From the NCBI RefSeq assembly GCF_000143965.1, contig NC_014365.1, forward strand, positions 2,941,501 through 3,005,500: a DNA stretch of 64,000 bases, given 5' to 3'. This DNA is from Desulfarculus baarsii DSM 2075. Its GTDB lineage: Bacteria; Desulfobacterota; Desulfarculia; Desulfarculales; Desulfarculaceae. Under the pieces are notes generated by a model. It did not search any database, had not been told where the DNA came from, and saw only the letters and a list, made by a program, of their open reading frames with translations. Below are positions 41,139-53,689 of this stretch, piece after piece. Numbering within the stretch: the stretch's first letter is position 1; each line of letters starts with the position of its first letter. The position numbers and the translations under genes are program-made.

Positions 41139-44100
41139 ATGGGCATGATCTTCTCGATGGCTCCCCGCCGCTTGATCTTGCTGGCCCTTTTCGTGCTGGG
41201 GCTGTGCCTGCGCCTGTGGGGCCTGGCCTGGGGCCGGGGCGAGGCCGCCAGCCCGCACCCCGACGAATGGGCTTGGCGCATCCTTGAGAGCCTCTCGCCG
41301 AGCCAACCCGCCTACGCCGGCCTGTTCAACCAATTTTTCTATTCGCTGGCCGCCCTGGGCAAGGGCCTGGCGGAGATCGTGGCCGGATCGGCCAAGCTTC
41401 TGCTGGGCGAGGCGCGTTTCGTGGCCGAAGGCGTGGTTCCCTCGCTGATGGCCGGCCGCTTTTTGGTGGCCCTTTTCGGCGCGGCTCAAGCGCCGCTGGC
41501 CTATTCGCTGGCCCGTGGGGCCTTTGGCAGCGTGGGCGCCGGCCTCCTGGCGGCGGCCATGATCGCCGTCAGCCCCTTGCTGGTGACCCAGAGCCATTTC
41601 TTCTCCCTGGCCACGCCGCTGGCCACGATGATCATGCTCTGCCTTCTGGCCGCCCACGACTTGGCCAAGCGGCCGGGGGCGCGTTCCTGCGCCGTGGCCG
41701 GCCTGGCCTGCGGCCTGACCGTCACCACCGAGCCCATGGGCGTCTGGGCCTTGGCCTATCCGGCCCTGGCCCTGGCCTTGGGCTTATGGCGACGCGTGGC
41801 CGCGCCCAGACGGCTGCTGGCCTATTGGCCGGCGGTGTTCGCCCTGGGCCTGGCGGCCGGGGTGATCGTCGGCAGCCCATGGTTGGTCTGGCCCGACGAC
41901 GCCCAGGGCCGGGGTCCGTGGGCGCTTTGGGCCATCAGCCAGCCGCCCGAAGGCTGGTGGGCCCACCTTGCCCGGCGCGGCGGCCAGCTGTGGGAGCTTC
42001 TCGCGGAGATGGGCGGGCTGGAGATCACCGGGCTCTGGTTGGCGGCGGCCGCGCTGAGCCTGGGCCGCGACAGGCCCCTGGCCCTGCTGATCGTGACGGC
42101 CCCCTTGCCTTTTCTGGCCGCCGGCCTGGCCGCTCAAAACATGTCCATCGAAAGCGTGGCCGTTTGCTGGACGCCGTTGGCGACGGCCAGCGCCGGCTGG
42201 CCGCTGGCGCTGATCTGCCGGCGGTTGCCTCGCTACAACCTGCAAGTGGCCGCGGCGCTGGCCCTGGGGCTGTTGCTGTGCCTGACGCCCCTGTGGCGCT
42301 CGCTGGGCTTGGCCTATATCTTCTGGCAGACCGACACCGTGGCCGCCGCCAAGACGTGGCTGGCCGACAATCTGCCCGCCGACGCCCCTCTGTTGGCCGG
42401 GCCGGGTTGCCCGCCGACGATTTTTCAACAGGCCGAGCCGGCGGCCAAGGGCCTGGCCGCCGAGCGCCTGATCGAAAACGGGGCCTATCTGCTCTGGAAC
42501 CGACAGGCGGCCGACGCCCAAGCTCCGCCGCCCGGCTTGCAGCGGGTGGCCTCCTTCGCGCTCAGCGACCGCTGGTCGCCCATGGCGGCCGCGCCCGGCG
42601 CGGCCAATCCGCGCTGGATCAACCCCGTGATGGAGATCTACGGCCCGGCCCGCGCCGCCGCCGTGACCAGACCGTTGGCCCTGTTCCGCCCCTCGGCCGA
42701 CGTCCAGCGCGACTACGACATGATCTACGTCGGCAACGCCACCTACGGCCAGAACTCGCAGACCATGCTGCTGCGTGGCCACACCTGGCGCGAGCGGGTC
42801 TTGCGCGGGCCGGGGCCGCTGGACAGCATCGCCGTGCACCTGCGCAACATGGGCGCCGATCTGGCCCTTGTCGAGGTGCGCCAGGGCCCCGGCCTGGGCC
42901 GGGTGTTTGGCGTCTTCCCCGGCCAGGACGAAGAATTGATCGTGGAGGCCAAGGCGTGGCCGCCCATGTCCGGCGGCGTCTATCCGGTCAAGGCGCGGCT
43001 GCTGCGCGGCGACGCGGTGCTGGCCCGCATCGACTGGGATCCGTTGATCATCGGCCGCCGCGCCCTGGAGCGCGAAGACCTCGACGACGCCCGGCGTTTT
43101 CTGGCCAAGGCCCTGGCCCAGCAGCCGGGCAGCTTCGACGCCGGCGCGCTGTTGGCCGGCGCGCTGACGGAGTTGGGCCTGTTGGACCAGGCCCGCAAGG
43201 TCATGGACGCCCTCGACGGCGAAGACGGCGGGCCGGCCAAGGACTTCATCGAGTTGGCCAGCCGAAAGCCCGACGCGGCCTGGCTGGAAAAATTGCGCCG
43301 TCTGACCGGCTACGACCCCGCCCTGCTGCTGGAGTCACTGGGCCACGCCTACCAGATCGACGGGCCGCCCTGCCTGCCCAAGGAGCGTGAAGCGCCCTTC
43401 AGCGGCCCCGGCTTCAGCGGCGTGTTGCGTCGCACGCCCGGCGGCGGCGAGCTGAAGATCTGGCTGGACCAACCCATGCCCGCCGGCCACGGCGAGGTGT
43501 GGCTGGACTTCGCCGAGGATCGCTCCGCGCCCGAGGGTTGGGCGGGCCGGGCCCAGGTCTGGGGCCACGGGCCCGAGGGCTCGCGGTTGCTGGCCCAACA
43601 TGGCGTCGACGCCCGGACCGTGGCCCGGGGCAAATCCATGCGCCTGAGTTTTGTCTGCCCCAAGATCGGCCAATCGCTGGAAATCAGGCTGGAGGGCCAC
43701 GGCGGCGAGCCGACCCTGCAACGCCTGCGCGTGGGCGTGGACCTGGCCGGCCATATCGCCGGCGTCTTGCGCTGGTATCACGACGCCAAGGGCCGCCTGG
43801 CCCTGGGCGAGGGCCGCTACGCCCAGGCCGTGGAGGCCTTCGAGGCCGCCTTGGCCAGCGACCCCGGCTTCGACCGCGTCCAACTGCCCCTGGCCAGGGC
43901 CCTGAGCGACGCCGGCCAGGCCGAACGCGCCGCCCATATCGCCCGCCTGGCCGAAAAAACCTTCACCGCCCAGCCCGACATTCTGGCCCAACTGCGTGAG
44001 CTTTACCTGGCGCTGCGCCTGGCCGACGACGCGGCCAGAGTCGAAAAGAGCCTGGCCTATCTGCGGCCATCGCTAAAGTTCGAAAGCCGTTTCGAGGGCG

Positions 44101-44477
44101 GCCTGACCCTGCTGGGCTACGACCTGCCCAAGGCCGAGGTTAGCCCGGGTGGCCAGCTCGACGTCAATTATTATTGGCGGGCGTGGAGCAGGCCGCCGAC
44201 CAACTTTTTCATCTTCGTCCACCTGGAGGGCGAAGGCCGCATCATCAACTTCGACCACCTGCTCGACCACGGCCGGGTGGACATGACCAGCCTGACCCCC
44301 GGCCAGGTCGTGCGCGAGGACTATCAACTCAGCATCCCCACCGACGCCAAGCCCGGCCAATACAGGCTGGTGGTGGGCCTGTGGGATCCGCGCTTCACCG
44401 GCAAGGGCGCCCGCGTCATCGAAGGTCAGGGCAATGGGGCCAAGGAAGTCGTTTTGGCCACGATCACGATCAAATAA
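41139..44477 (+). CDS. GT-C-type membrane glycosyltransferase with periplasmic and TPR regions
   Basis: Protein of about 1,112 residues. The first 400 residues contain roughly ten membrane segments. An acidic motif, HPDEWAW, sits in the first periplasmic loop, as in PMT/ArnT-type enzymes that use polyprenyl-linked sugars. Residues 400-600 form a soluble domain. After that come TPR-like helices (RALEREDLDDARRFLAKALA near 640, and LALGEGRYAQAVEAFEAALA near 900), with a beta-rich C-terminal domain (FFIFVHLEGEGRIINFDHLL). The ATG at 41139 is the likely start; GTG 41127 and ATG 41157 are alternatives. Its target is unknown. Confidence 0.78.
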   Translation: MGMIFSMAPRRLILLALFVLGLCLRLWGLAWGRGEAASPHPDEWAWRILESLSPSQPAYAGLFNQFFYSLAALGKGLAEIVAGSAKLLLGEARFVAEGVVPSLMAGRFLVALFGAAQAPLAYSLARGAFGSVGAGLLAAAMIAVSPLLVTQSHFFSLATPLATMIMLCLLAAHDLAKRPGARSCAVAGLACGLTVTTEPMGVWALAYPALALALGLWRRVAAPRRLLAYWPAVFALGLAAGVIVGSPWLVWPDDAQGRGPWALWAISQPPEGWWAHLARRGGQLWELLAEMGGLEITGLWLAAAALSLGRDRPLALLIVTAPLPFLAAGLAAQNMSIESVAVCWTPLATASAGWPLALICRRLPRYNLQVAAALALGLLLCLTPLWRSLGLAYIFWQTDTVAAAKTWLADNLPADAPLLAGPGCPPTIFQQAEPAAKGLAAERLIENGAYLLWNRQAADAQAPPPGLQRVASFALSDRWSPMAAAPGAANPRWINPVMEIYGPARAAAVTRPLALFRPSADVQRDYDMIYVGNATYGQNSQTMLLRGHTWRERVLRGPGPLDSIAVHLRNMGADLALVEVRQGPGLGRVFGVFPGQDEELIVEAKAWPPMSGGVYPVKARLLRGDAVLARIDWDPLIIGRRALEREDLDDARRFLAKALAQQPGSFDAGALLAGALTELGLLDQARKVMDALDGEDGGPAKDFIELASRKPDAAWLEKLRRLTGYDPALLLESLGHAYQIDGPPCLPKEREAPFSGPGFSGVLRRTPGGGELKIWLDQPMPAGHGEVWLDFAEDRSAPEGWAGRAQVWGHGPEGSRLLAQHGVDARTVARGKSMRLSFVCPKIGQSLEIRLEGHGGEPTLQRLRVGVDLAGHIAGVLRWYHDAKGRLALGEGRYAQAVEAFEAALASDPGFDRVQLPLARALSDAGQAERAAHIARLAEKTFTAQPDILAQLRELYLALRLADDAARVEKSLAYLRPSLKFESRFEGGLTLLGYDLPKAEVSPGGQLDVNYYWRAWSRPPTNFFIFVHLEGEGRIINFDHLLDHGRVDMTSLTPGQVVREDYQLSIPTDAKPGQYRLVVGLWDPRFTGKGARVIEGQGNGAKEVVLATITIK

Positions 44478-44548
44478 GTCACGCTCCGCCCACCGGCCGC
44501 CGGGCGATATTGCTTGCATCCGGGGCCTGGCCGGTTCAAACTTTGATC

Positions 44549-47137
44549 ATGTCAAGCCAACCTCTAGACGAGAGAATTCAAGTGCGACCCACCATTAGCT
44601 TTGAAGTGCGACCCAAGCTGCCGCCGGCCCTGGAGCCGCTGAAGAAATTGGCCTCCAACCTGTGGTTTGTTTGGAACCCCGAAGCCCAAGAGCTGTGGCA
44701 ACGCATCGATGTCGACCTGTGGCGCAAATCGCGCTACAACCCGGTGGCCCTGCTCAACCAGGTGCACCAGGAGCGCTTGGCCAGCCTGGCCGAGGACGGC
44801 GGCTTCATCGCCCAGATGGAGCGGGCGGCCTCGCAGCTTTCACAATACATGTCCACCGACTACTGCCCCTTCCTGGGCGGCCGCGCGCCGGAAAACTTCA
44901 CGGTGGCCTATTTTTCGGCCGAATACGGCATGGCCAACTGCCTGCCCATCTATTCCGGCGGCCTGGGCATGCTCAGCGGCGATCACCTCAAAAGCGCCAG
45001 CGACCTCAACATCCCCCTGGTCGGCGTGGGCCTGGCTTATCGCCAGGGCTATTTCACCCAATACCTCGACCACGACGGCTGGCAGCAGGAAGAATACGCG
45101 GCCAACGACTTCTGGAACATGCCCATGAAGTTGCTGCACGACGACCAGGGCCAGGAGATCCGCATCAGCGTCGACATCGAGGGCCGGCCGCTGATCGCCC
45201 GGGCCTGGCGCATCGACGTGGGCCGCGTGCCGCTGTATCTGCTCGATTCGGGCATCGAGGAAAACCCGCCGGATCTGCGCGACATCACCTTCCAGCTCTA
45301 CGGCGGCGACACCCAGATGCGCATCCGCCAGGAGATCCTGCTGGGCATCGGCGGCGTGCGGCTTTTGGACAAGCTGGGCATAACCTACAGCGTCATCCAC
45401 ATGAACGAGGGCCACAGCGCCTTCGCCGCCCTGGAGCGCATCCGTCTGCTGCGCCAAAAGCACGGCCTCAACTTCGACCAGGCCCGCGAGATCGTCCGGG
45501 CCACCGGCTGCTTCACCACCCACACCCCGGTGCCCGCCGGCAACGACTACTTCGACACCGACTTGGTGCGCCGTCATTTCCAGGGCTACGTGGGCGAGTT
45601 GGGCATCTCGATGCCGGTGCTTCTGGGCTATGGCCGGGTGCACCCCACCGATCAGAACGAACCCCTGTGCATGACCGTGCTGGCCCTGCGCCTGAGCGCC
45701 TTCAACAACGGCGTCAGCGAGTTGCATGGCCAGGTCAGCCGCCAGATGTGGAAAGACGTCTGGCCCCACTTCCCCGAGGAGGACGTGCCCATCGGCCACA
45801 TCACCAACGGCGTGCACACCTCCACCTGGATCAACCCCGACATCGCCTACCTCTACAACCGCTATCTGGGCCCCGGCTGGATGGAAGACCCCGACTCCGA
45901 CGCCGTCTGGCAGGGCGTGGACCAGATCCCCGACAGCGAGCTGTGGCAGATGCACGAACGCCGCCGGGCCCAGATGGTCTCGGAAGTGCGCCAGCGCCTG
46001 GTCCGGCAGTTCAAACGCCGTGGCGGCTCGGCCCGCGAACTGGCCGTCTGCGCCGAATCTTTGCGCCCCGACCGGCTGACCATCGTCTTTGCCCGGCGTT
46101 TCGCCACCTACAAGCGCGCCGTGCTCTTGCTCTACGACATCGACCGCCTGGCCGCCATCGTCAACCACCCCGAGCGGCCCGTGCAGTTCATCTTCGCCGG
46201 CAAGGCCCACCCCAAGGACAACGAGGGCAAGGAGTTCATTCGCCGCATCGTCAACCTGACCCACGACGAGCGTTTCCGCGGCAAGATCGTCTTTGTCGAG
46301 GACTACGACATGGGCCTGGCCCGCTATCTGGTCCAGGGGGCCGACGTCTGGCTCAACAACCCCCGCCGGCCCTTGGAGGCCTGCGGCACCAGCGGCATGA
46401 AGGCCGCCGCCAACGGCGCGCTCAACCTCAGCGTGCTCGACGGCTGGTGGGCCGAGGCCTTCCAGCCTGGCATCGGCTGGCAGATCGGCCAGGGCGAGGA
46501 GTACGAAGACGAAGGCGTGCAGAACATGCTCGAGGCCGGGGCGCTCTATCGTCTGCTCGAAAACGACGTGCCCTCGATGTTCTACTATCGCGACGACCAG
46601 GGCCTGCCCCGCGAGTGGATCAAGCACATGAAAAACTGCCTGCGCGTGGTCTGCCCGGCCTTCAACAGCCACCGCATGGTCGAGGATTACGTCGAAATGG
46701 CCTACCTGCCCGGCGGCCTGCGCTACGCCCAGTTGTCGCGCGATGATTTCGCCGGGGCCAGGGAGTTGGGCGGTTGGGTCTCGATGGTCATGGAAAACTG
46801 GAGCCAGGTGCAGGTGCAAGATGTGACCAGCCCCATCCAGGGCCCGTTGACCTGGGGCCAGGAGGTGGAGGTGCGGGCCAAGGTGCGCCTGGGCCAACTC
46901 ACGCCAAGCGACGTGGTCTGCGACATCTACACCGGCCAGTTGGGGCCTTTCGGCCTGTTCACCGACCGCCGCACCTTCGGCATGCAACCCGAGAGCGAAA
47001 TCGAACCCGGACTGTGGCTGTTCAAAGGCTCCTTTGCCTGCGACGCCACCGGCCGCATGGGCCTGCGCGTGCGCCTGGCGCCTTATCACGCCGGCCTGGG
47101 CTCGAAGTATTCGCTGGGCCTGGCCGCCTGGGGCTAG
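44549..47137 (+). CDS. glgP: alpha-glucan (glycogen) phosphorylase
   Basis: Enzyme of 862 residues that releases glucose-1-phosphate from glycogen. It belongs to the shorter bacterial/archaeal phosphorylase type with an N-terminal DUF3417 region (LPPALEPLKKLASNLWFVWN). Catalytic signatures include FSAEYGMANCLPIYSGGLG, IHMNEGHSAFAALE, IGHITNGVHTSTW and the PLP-binding lysine in CGTSGMKAAANGALN. The ATG at 44549 has no strong ribosome binding site. A GTG at 44582, 11 codons later, is another option. It is 71 bp after the glycosyltransferase gene. Confidence 0.95.
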   Translation: MSSQPLDERIQVRPTISFEVRPKLPPALEPLKKLASNLWFVWNPEAQELWQRIDVDLWRKSRYNPVALLNQVHQERLASLAEDGGFIAQMERAASQLSQYMSTDYCPFLGGRAPENFTVAYFSAEYGMANCLPIYSGGLGMLSGDHLKSASDLNIPLVGVGLAYRQGYFTQYLDHDGWQQEEYAANDFWNMPMKLLHDDQGQEIRISVDIEGRPLIARAWRIDVGRVPLYLLDSGIEENPPDLRDITFQLYGGDTQMRIRQEILLGIGGVRLLDKLGITYSVIHMNEGHSAFAALERIRLLRQKHGLNFDQAREIVRATGCFTTHTPVPAGNDYFDTDLVRRHFQGYVGELGISMPVLLGYGRVHPTDQNEPLCMTVLALRLSAFNNGVSELHGQVSRQMWKDVWPHFPEEDVPIGHITNGVHTSTWINPDIAYLYNRYLGPGWMEDPDSDAVWQGVDQIPDSELWQMHERRRAQMVSEVRQRLVRQFKRRGGSARELAVCAESLRPDRLTIVFARRFATYKRAVLLLYDIDRLAAIVNHPERPVQFIFAGKAHPKDNEGKEFIRRIVNLTHDERFRGKIVFVEDYDMGLARYLVQGADVWLNNPRRPLEACGTSGMKAAANGALNLSVLDGWWAEAFQPGIGWQIGQGEEYEDEGVQNMLEAGALYRLLENDVPSMFYYRDDQGLPREWIKHMKNCLRVVCPAFNSHRMVEDYVEMAYLPGGLRYAQLSRDDFAGARELGGWVSMVMENWSQVQVQDVTSPIQGPLTWGQEVEVRAKVRLGQLTPSDVVCDIYTGQLGPFGLFTDRRTFGMQPESEIEPGLWLFKGSFACDATGRMGLRVRLAPYHAGLGSKYSLGLAAWG

Positions 47138-47144
47138 GCCCTAA

Positions 47145-47181
47145 ACGCCCCGTCCCCCTCTTGGCGCGGGGGGCGGGGCGT
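47145..47181. terminator. long GC hairpin between convergent genes
   Basis: ACGCCCCG (47145-47152) pairs with CGGGGCGT (47174-47181), continued inside by a T-G and five C-G pairs, for about 14 base pairs. It sits between the stops of glgP and the minus-strand lipoprotein gene. T-tracts are short on both sides, so it is a probable but not classical bidirectional terminator. Confidence 0.6.
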
Positions 47182-47187
47182 CGCGGT

Positions 47188-48099
47188 TTATTCGGTCAAC
47201 ACCACCTGGCCCGGCTCGAAGGGGCCGGGCGCTTGTTCACCCTCCTCGGGCTGCATCGGCGTGGCCCAGGAAGTGCGCGGACCAAGCTCCACCAGCCGCA
47301 CCACGCCGGCCGGCCGGCCCAGCAGATAGACCACGTTGCCCGAACCGGTGACGATCTTTTCGCCCTTGGTGTAGACGACGACCTCGTCGCCGACGGTCAT
47401 GCCGGTGTCGCGGCCGATGGTGACCTCCAGGCGCGGGCCGTCCACCGACAGCACGAAGCCGCTCCAGCGCATGGCCGAGATGTTGGACCATGTCCATTTC
47501 ATGGCCGGCGCGACAAGGTCGGCCTCGAGTTGGGCCTCCAGGGCCTTGGACGGCGCCTGGCCCATGCGCAGATTGGTGGCGTCGATATCGCTGAGTTCCT
47601 GGCTCGATTGCAAGGCCTTGTCGGCCATGACCGAGCCGGTGGAAACGTCGATCAACTGCAGGTCGAGCTCCATGGCCAAAAACGGCGTATTCTCGCGGAA
47701 ACCATAGATGCCGGTTTTTTGGCTCTGCACGCTCAGGTCGGTCAGCGTGCCGATGACCATGCACGAAACGCCCAACTGGCGGCAAGCCAGGACCACCCGC
47801 TCGCGCTGATCGCGCACCGCCGGGTCCACCGCCGCCATGGCCTCCTCGACCTTGGCGAACTCCACCACCACGATGCCGCCGTGGGTCTTCAGATCGGCCT
47901 CCACGGCCGCGCCGATCTTGGCGGACGATTTGTCCAGGCTGGCCAAGCCGCTGGTGAAGGGCGCGACAGCCACCCGCTTGCGCAGATTGCCGTCCTTGGC
48001 GTCCATGAACTCGTCGACCTTTTCCTTGACCACGCAGCCCGAGGCCATCAGCATGACCACGACCAACAACAGAATCGGCCGCATCAGCGCGCTTTTCAT
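47188..48099 (-). CDS. FlgT/CsgG-like lipoprotein
   Basis: Lipoprotein of 303 residues with the lipobox MASGC near residue 22. A CsgG/TolB-like alpha/beta domain follows: RVAVAPFTSGLASLDKSS, then VEFAKVEEAMAA and CRQLGVSCMVIGTLTDLSV. The C-terminal part (about 205-280) is SH3-like, with GFVLSVDGPRLEVTIGRDTG and VGDEVVVYTKGEKI. This order resembles FlgT, an outer-membrane-associated flagellar basal-body protein, but a general envelope role is possible. I chose the ATG at 48099 because GGAG lies eight bases before it. Confidence 0.75.
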   Translation of the reverse strand: MKSALMRPILLLVVVMLMASGCVVKEKVDEFMDAKDGNLRKRVAVAPFTSGLASLDKSSAKIGAAVEADLKTHGGIVVVEFAKVEEAMAAVDPAVRDQRERVVLACRQLGVSCMVIGTLTDLSVQSQKTGIYGFRENTPFLAMELDLQLIDVSTGSVMADKALQSSQELSDIDATNLRMGQAPSKALEAQLEADLVAPAMKWTWSNISAMRWSGFVLSVDGPRLEVTIGRDTGMTVGDEVVVYTKGEKIVTGSGNVVYLLGRPAGVVRLVELGPRTSWATPMQPEEGEQAPGPFEPGQVVLTE

Positions 48100-48150
48100 C
48101 AGAACAAACTCCATGAAACGTTTTTACGTTTTTCAGCCGTCAATGGCCAG

Positions 48151-48179
48151 ATTATGGCCTCTGCGCCGACAAAAGTAAA
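48151..48179 (-). promoter_or_regulatory. predicted promoter of the FlgT/CsgG-like lipoprotein gene
   Basis: On the minus strand TTTACT (48179-48174) and CATAAT (48156-48151) are separated by 17 bp, placing transcription start near 48144 and a 45-nt leader before the ATG at 48099. Confidence 0.5.
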
Positions 48180-48199
48180 CAAATCGCGAGTTGGACGGC

Positions 48200-48478
48200 C
48201 TATTGGCGTATCTCAAAGCCCTCCAGATCGTCGGCCGGATCTTGCCAACGCAGATCCAGGTCGTCGACCCTGGCCAGGGCCGGACCCTGGCGGCACCAGC
48301 CAATGGCTTGCTCGACCAACGGCCGCGGCCCCTGAAACAAGGCCTCCACCCGGCGCAAAGGCAGATTGCGCACGTAGCCCTTCAGGCCAAGGCCGTCGGC
48401 CATGCGCTTGGTATAGTGCCGAAACGCCACGCCCTGCACCCGGCCGCGGATCAACACCAGCGCCCTGACTTCCTCCAT
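48200..48478 (-). CDS. acyP: acylphosphatase
   Basis: Small enzyme of 92 residues that hydrolyses acyl phosphates. The substrate-binding loop GRVQGVAFRHYTKRMA holds the catalytic arginine, and GLKGYVRNLPLRRVEALFQG holds the catalytic asparagine. The length is typical. GGGAGG lies seven bases before the ATG. It lies 16 bp downstream of ligA on the same strand and may be cotranscribed with it. Confidence 0.95.
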   Translation of the reverse strand: MEEVRALVLIRGRVQGVAFRHYTKRMADGLGLKGYVRNLPLRRVEALFQGPRPLVEQAIGWCRQGPALARVDDLDLRWQDPADDLEGFEIRQ

Positions 48479-48494
48479 GGCTCATCCTCCCGCG

Positions 48495-50576
<2,082 letters not shown>

Positions 50577-50690
50577 CTAAAATATAAACAGGCCCACGGC
50601 CCGATGGGATATATTTGATGGCCGCGACGCTGGCCGTCACCCGGCCGGCGGGGCTACAATTATTTTATGCGCCCAAGCCGGAGAACGGCC

Positions 50691-51302
50691 ATGATAATCG
50701 AGATCGACCCCCAGCGCATCCAGCCGCGCAAGATAGCCCAAGTCACGGCCGCCCTGCGCGAAGGCGGCGTGGTGGCCTACCCCACCGACACGTCATACGG
50801 CCTGGGTTGCGACATCTTCAGCCAAAAGGCCCTGCGCCGCCTGCATCAGATCAAGGCCCAGCCCGAGAGCAAGCCCTTTTCGTTCATCTGCCCGGACCTG
50901 AAAGACCTTTCGACCTACGCCAACGTGACCAATTACGCCTACAAGACCCTGCGCCGCCTGCTGCCGGGGCCATATACGTTCGTGCTCGAGGGCAGCCGCC
51001 ACGCGCCCAAGATGGTCCTGACCAAGCGCAAGACCGTGGGCATCCGCGTGCCCGATCACCCCGTCTGCCTGGCCATCGTCCAGGAACTGGGCCACCCCAT
51101 CGCCAGCACCACGGCCATGGACGGCCAGGGCCGGGCGCTCAACACGCCCTGGGAGATCGAATCGGAGCTGGGCCACGCCCTGGACCTGGTTGTCGACGGC
51201 GGGCCCGCGCCGGGTCTGCTCTCCAGCGTGATCGGCCTGATCGGCGACGAGCCCCAGATCATCCGCGAAGGGGCCGGCGACGTGGAGGAATTCCGCGTCT
51301 AG
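50691..51302 (+). CDS. Sua5/YciO/YrdC-family protein (threonylcarbamoyl-AMP synthase-like)
   Basis: Protein of 203 residues with the YrdC fold. The nucleotide-binding features [31 protein letters not shown] and the [11 protein letters not shown] strand are present, together with [12 protein letters not shown]. Members make threonylcarbamoyl-AMP for t6A37 of tRNA. The F-S-F-I-C-pattern and short length fit the YciO-like subgroup, whose in vivo role is less certain than that of TsaC/Sua5. I chose the ATG at 50691, with GGAG seven bases upstream. The stop overlaps the convergent phosphomannomutase gene by 4 bp. Confidence 0.9.
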   Translation: MIIEIDPQRIQPRKIAQVTAALREGGVVAYPTDTSYGLGCDIFSQKALRRLHQIKAQPESKPFSFICPDLKDLSTYANVTNYAYKTLRRLLPGPYTFVLEGSRHAPKMVLTKRKTVGIRVPDHPVCLAIVQELGHPIASTTAMDGQGRALNTPWEIESELGHALDLVVDGGPAPGLLSSVIGLIGDEPQIIREGAGDVEEFRV

Positions 51303-52654
51303 GCCCCGACTTCTTTCTTGGCCCGCTCCACCGCCCCCTCGATGAGCTCGCGGATGCGCTCCAGGCCCTCCTGGCTGGTGGCCTCGAAGCGCAGCACCAG
51401 CGCCGGCTGGGTGTTGCTGGCCCGCGCCAGGCCCCAGCCGTCGGCGAAGTTGACCCGCACGCCGTCGACATCGACCACGTCGTGGCCGGCCATGCGCCGG
51501 GCCACGGCCGCCACCACGGCGAACTTGTGTTCGTCGGGGCAGTCGACGCGGATCTCGGGCGTGTTGACCACCGGCGGCAGGCCGTCGAGCCAGGTCGAAA
51601 GCGGCTTGTCGGTCCGGGACATCAGCTCCAGCAGGCGTAGCGCCGCGTAGAGCCCGTCGTCAAAGCCGAACCAGCGGTGTTTGAAAAAGATATGCCCGCT
51701 CATCTCGCCGGCCAGGGCCGCGCCGGTCTCGGCCATTTTCTGCTTGATCAGGCTGTGGCCGGCCTTCCACATGATGGGCCGGCCGCCGTGGGCGGCGATG
51801 TCGTCGTAGAGGTTTTTGCTGCACTTGACCTCGCCGATGATCGTGGCCCCCGGTTGTTGGCGCAGCACGTCGCGGGCCAGGATGGCCAGCAGCATGTCGC
51901 CAAAAATGGGCCGGCCCTTTTCATCGACCACGCCCACCCGGTCGCAGTCGCCGTCAAAGGCGACGCCGGCCTCCAGGCCTTGCGCGACCACCAGCTTTTG
52001 CAGGTCGACCAGATTTTTCATCACCGTGGGGTCGGGCTCGTGGTTGGGAAAGGCGCCGTCCACCTGGCAATAGAGCGGCGCGACTTCCACGCCCATGCGC
52101 GCCAACAGTTGGGGGGCCACCAGGCCGCCGGTGGCGTTGCCGCAGTCGAGCCCGATGCGCAGGCGTCTTGCGAGGCGGATATTGTTGGCGACGTGGTCCA
52201 TGTAGTCGGTGATGATGTCGTGCTGGCTGACCTTGCCTCGGCCCGAGGGGAATTGGCCGGCCTGGGCCAGGTCGTGGATGCGCTGGATCTGCGCGCCGTG
52301 GATGGTCGATTTGCCCAGCACCACCTTGAAGCCGTTATATTCCGGCGGATTATGGCTGGCGGTGATCATCACGCCGCCGCCGGCGTTCAGGTGAAACACC
52401 GAAAAATACAAGATCGGCGTGGTGCAGACGCCGCAGTCGATCACCGTCAGGCCGGTGGACAGCAGGCCCTCCAGCAGCAGGTCGCGGTAGCGGTCGGAGC
52501 TGAGGCGCACGTCGCGGCCCAGGGTGAGACGCTCCACGCCGTTGGCCAGAAAGTGCGCGCCCATGGCCCGGCCCAGCAACGATACGTCGCCGTCGGTGAT
52601 CTCTTTATCGACCACGGCGCGGATGTCATACTCGCGGAAGATGTTGCGCTGCAT
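51299..52654 (-). CDS. phosphomannomutase/phosphoglucomutase
   Basis: Alpha-D-phosphohexomutase of 451 residues that interconverts mannose 6- and 1-phosphate. The catalytic phosphoserine is in [15 protein letters not shown] near residue 96, the magnesium loop is [14 protein letters not shown], the sugar-binding motif is GEMSGHIFF, and the phosphate-binding end is [20 protein letters not shown] at the start is typical of the AlgC/ManB type. I chose the ATG at 52654 behind GGGAGA. It is the last gene of the uppP-manC-DUF368-manA operon and supplies mannose-1-phosphate to it. Confidence 0.94.
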   Translation of the reverse strand: MQRNIFREYDIRAVVDKEITDGDVSLLGRAMGAHFLANGVERLTLGRDVRLSSDRYRDLLLEGLLSTGLTVIDCGVCTTPILYFSVFHLNAGGGVMITASHNPPEYNGFKVVLGKSTIHGAQIQRIHDLAQAGQFPSGRGKVSQHDIITDYMDHVANNIRLARRLRIGLDCGNATGGLVAPQLLARMGVEVAPLYCQVDGAFPNHEPDPTVMKNLVDLQKLVVAQGLEAGVAFDGDCDRVGVVDEKGRPIFGDMLLAILARDVLRQQPGATIIGEVKCSKNLYDDIAAHGGRPIMWKAGHSLIKQKMAETGAALAGEMSGHIFFKHRWFGFDDGLYAALRLLELMSRTDKPLSTWLDGLPPVVNTPEIRVDCPDEHKFAVVAAVARRMAGHDVVDVDGVRVNFADGWGLARASNTQPALVLRFEATSQEGLERIRELIEGAVERAKKEVGA

Positions 52655-52688
52655 CGGTTCTCCCAAAAAAGATGGAGCCCCGCCGGCC

Positions 52689-53672
52689 TCAGTGGGCCGC
52701 CGACTCCAGGATGATCAATTCGTTTTCGGCCATGGCCCGTAACACCGGCCGGGGGCCCAGCGCCGGCAAGACCCAACACTGGCCCGGCTCCACTGGCCTG
52801 GGCGGGCCGTCGGCCTCCAGATGACCCCGGCCGGCCAGCACGAACCAGACCCTGGGCCGGCCCTCCGCCGGCGGAATGAACAATTGCGCCACCCGCCGCC
52901 GCCACAGGCTGAAGGCCGGCATGCGCGCCAGCATTTCCGAGACGCAGCCAGGCCGCTCGACGACCTGGGCCACGGGCTCGGGCCGACCGGGGCCGCTGGG
53001 CCGCAAGGCCTCCAGGGCCTTGTCCACGTGCAGGGCGCGGGGCCGACCGTCGTCGCCGGGGCGGTCCCAGTCATAAAATCGATAGGTCACGTCCGAGGCC
53101 TGTTGGACTTCGAAGATGGTCAGCCCCGGGCCGGTGGCGTGGATCGTGCCCGCCGGGATGGCGAAGGTCTGGCCCGTGGCGGCCGGCACACGGGCCAGCA
53201 GCCCGGCCAACGTCCCTTGGGCCAGGGCGCGGCGCAGTTCATCGGGCCCAGCCGGGTGGCCGAGGCCGTGGATGATCTGGGCCTCGGGCGCGGCCTCCAG
53301 CACGCGCCAAACCTCGGACTTGCCCCAGGGCTCGCCCTCCAGGCGGCGGGCGGTCTCGTCGTCGGGGTGGACCTGGACGCTGAGCCACTGGCCCACGCAG
53401 AGGATCTTGGCCAACAGCGGGAAATGCCCCGTCGCCCCTTGGCCCAGCAACTCGGCCGGACGACGGCTGGCCACTTCATCGAGCCCCAGGCCCTCGAAAG
53501 GCCCGCCGATGACGGTGGTGACGTGATGGCGGGCGGAGGCCAGCCAGATCTCGCCCACGCCGGTCGGCGCCTCGGCGAACAGCTCGGCCAGGCCTGGCGG
53601 CAGACTGGCCACGCCCCAGACCTTGGGCAGAAAAACCGGCCGCAACAACAACGGACGCAACGCGCCGTCCAT
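52689..53672 (-). CDS. manA: mannose-6-phosphate isomerase, class I
   Basis: Zinc isomerase of 327 residues linking fructose-6-phosphate to mannose-6-phosphate. The cupin metal site is seen in [17 protein letters not shown], with [11 protein letters not shown] and [20 protein letters not shown] following. The arginine region [14 protein letters not shown] is also present. The length fits the shorter bacterial class I enzymes. I chose the ATG at 53672 behind GGGAGA; the upstream T6-GGGAGA sequence is the same as that before the mutase gene. Confidence 0.92.
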   Translation of the reverse strand: MDGALRPLLLRPVFLPKVWGVASLPPGLAELFAEAPTGVGEIWLASARHHVTTVIGGPFEGLGLDEVASRRPAELLGQGATGHFPLLAKILCVGQWLSVQVHPDDETARRLEGEPWGKSEVWRVLEAAPEAQIIHGLGHPAGPDELRRALAQGTLAGLLARVPAATGQTFAIPAGTIHATGPGLTIFEVQQASDVTYRFYDWDRPGDDGRPRALHVDKALEALRPSGPGRPEPVAQVVERPGCVSEMLARMPAFSLWRRRVAQLFIPPAEGRPRVWFVLAGRGHLEADGPPRPVEPGQCWVLPALGPRPVLRAMAENELIILESAAH

Positions 53673-53689
53673 GGATTCTCCCAAAAAAG

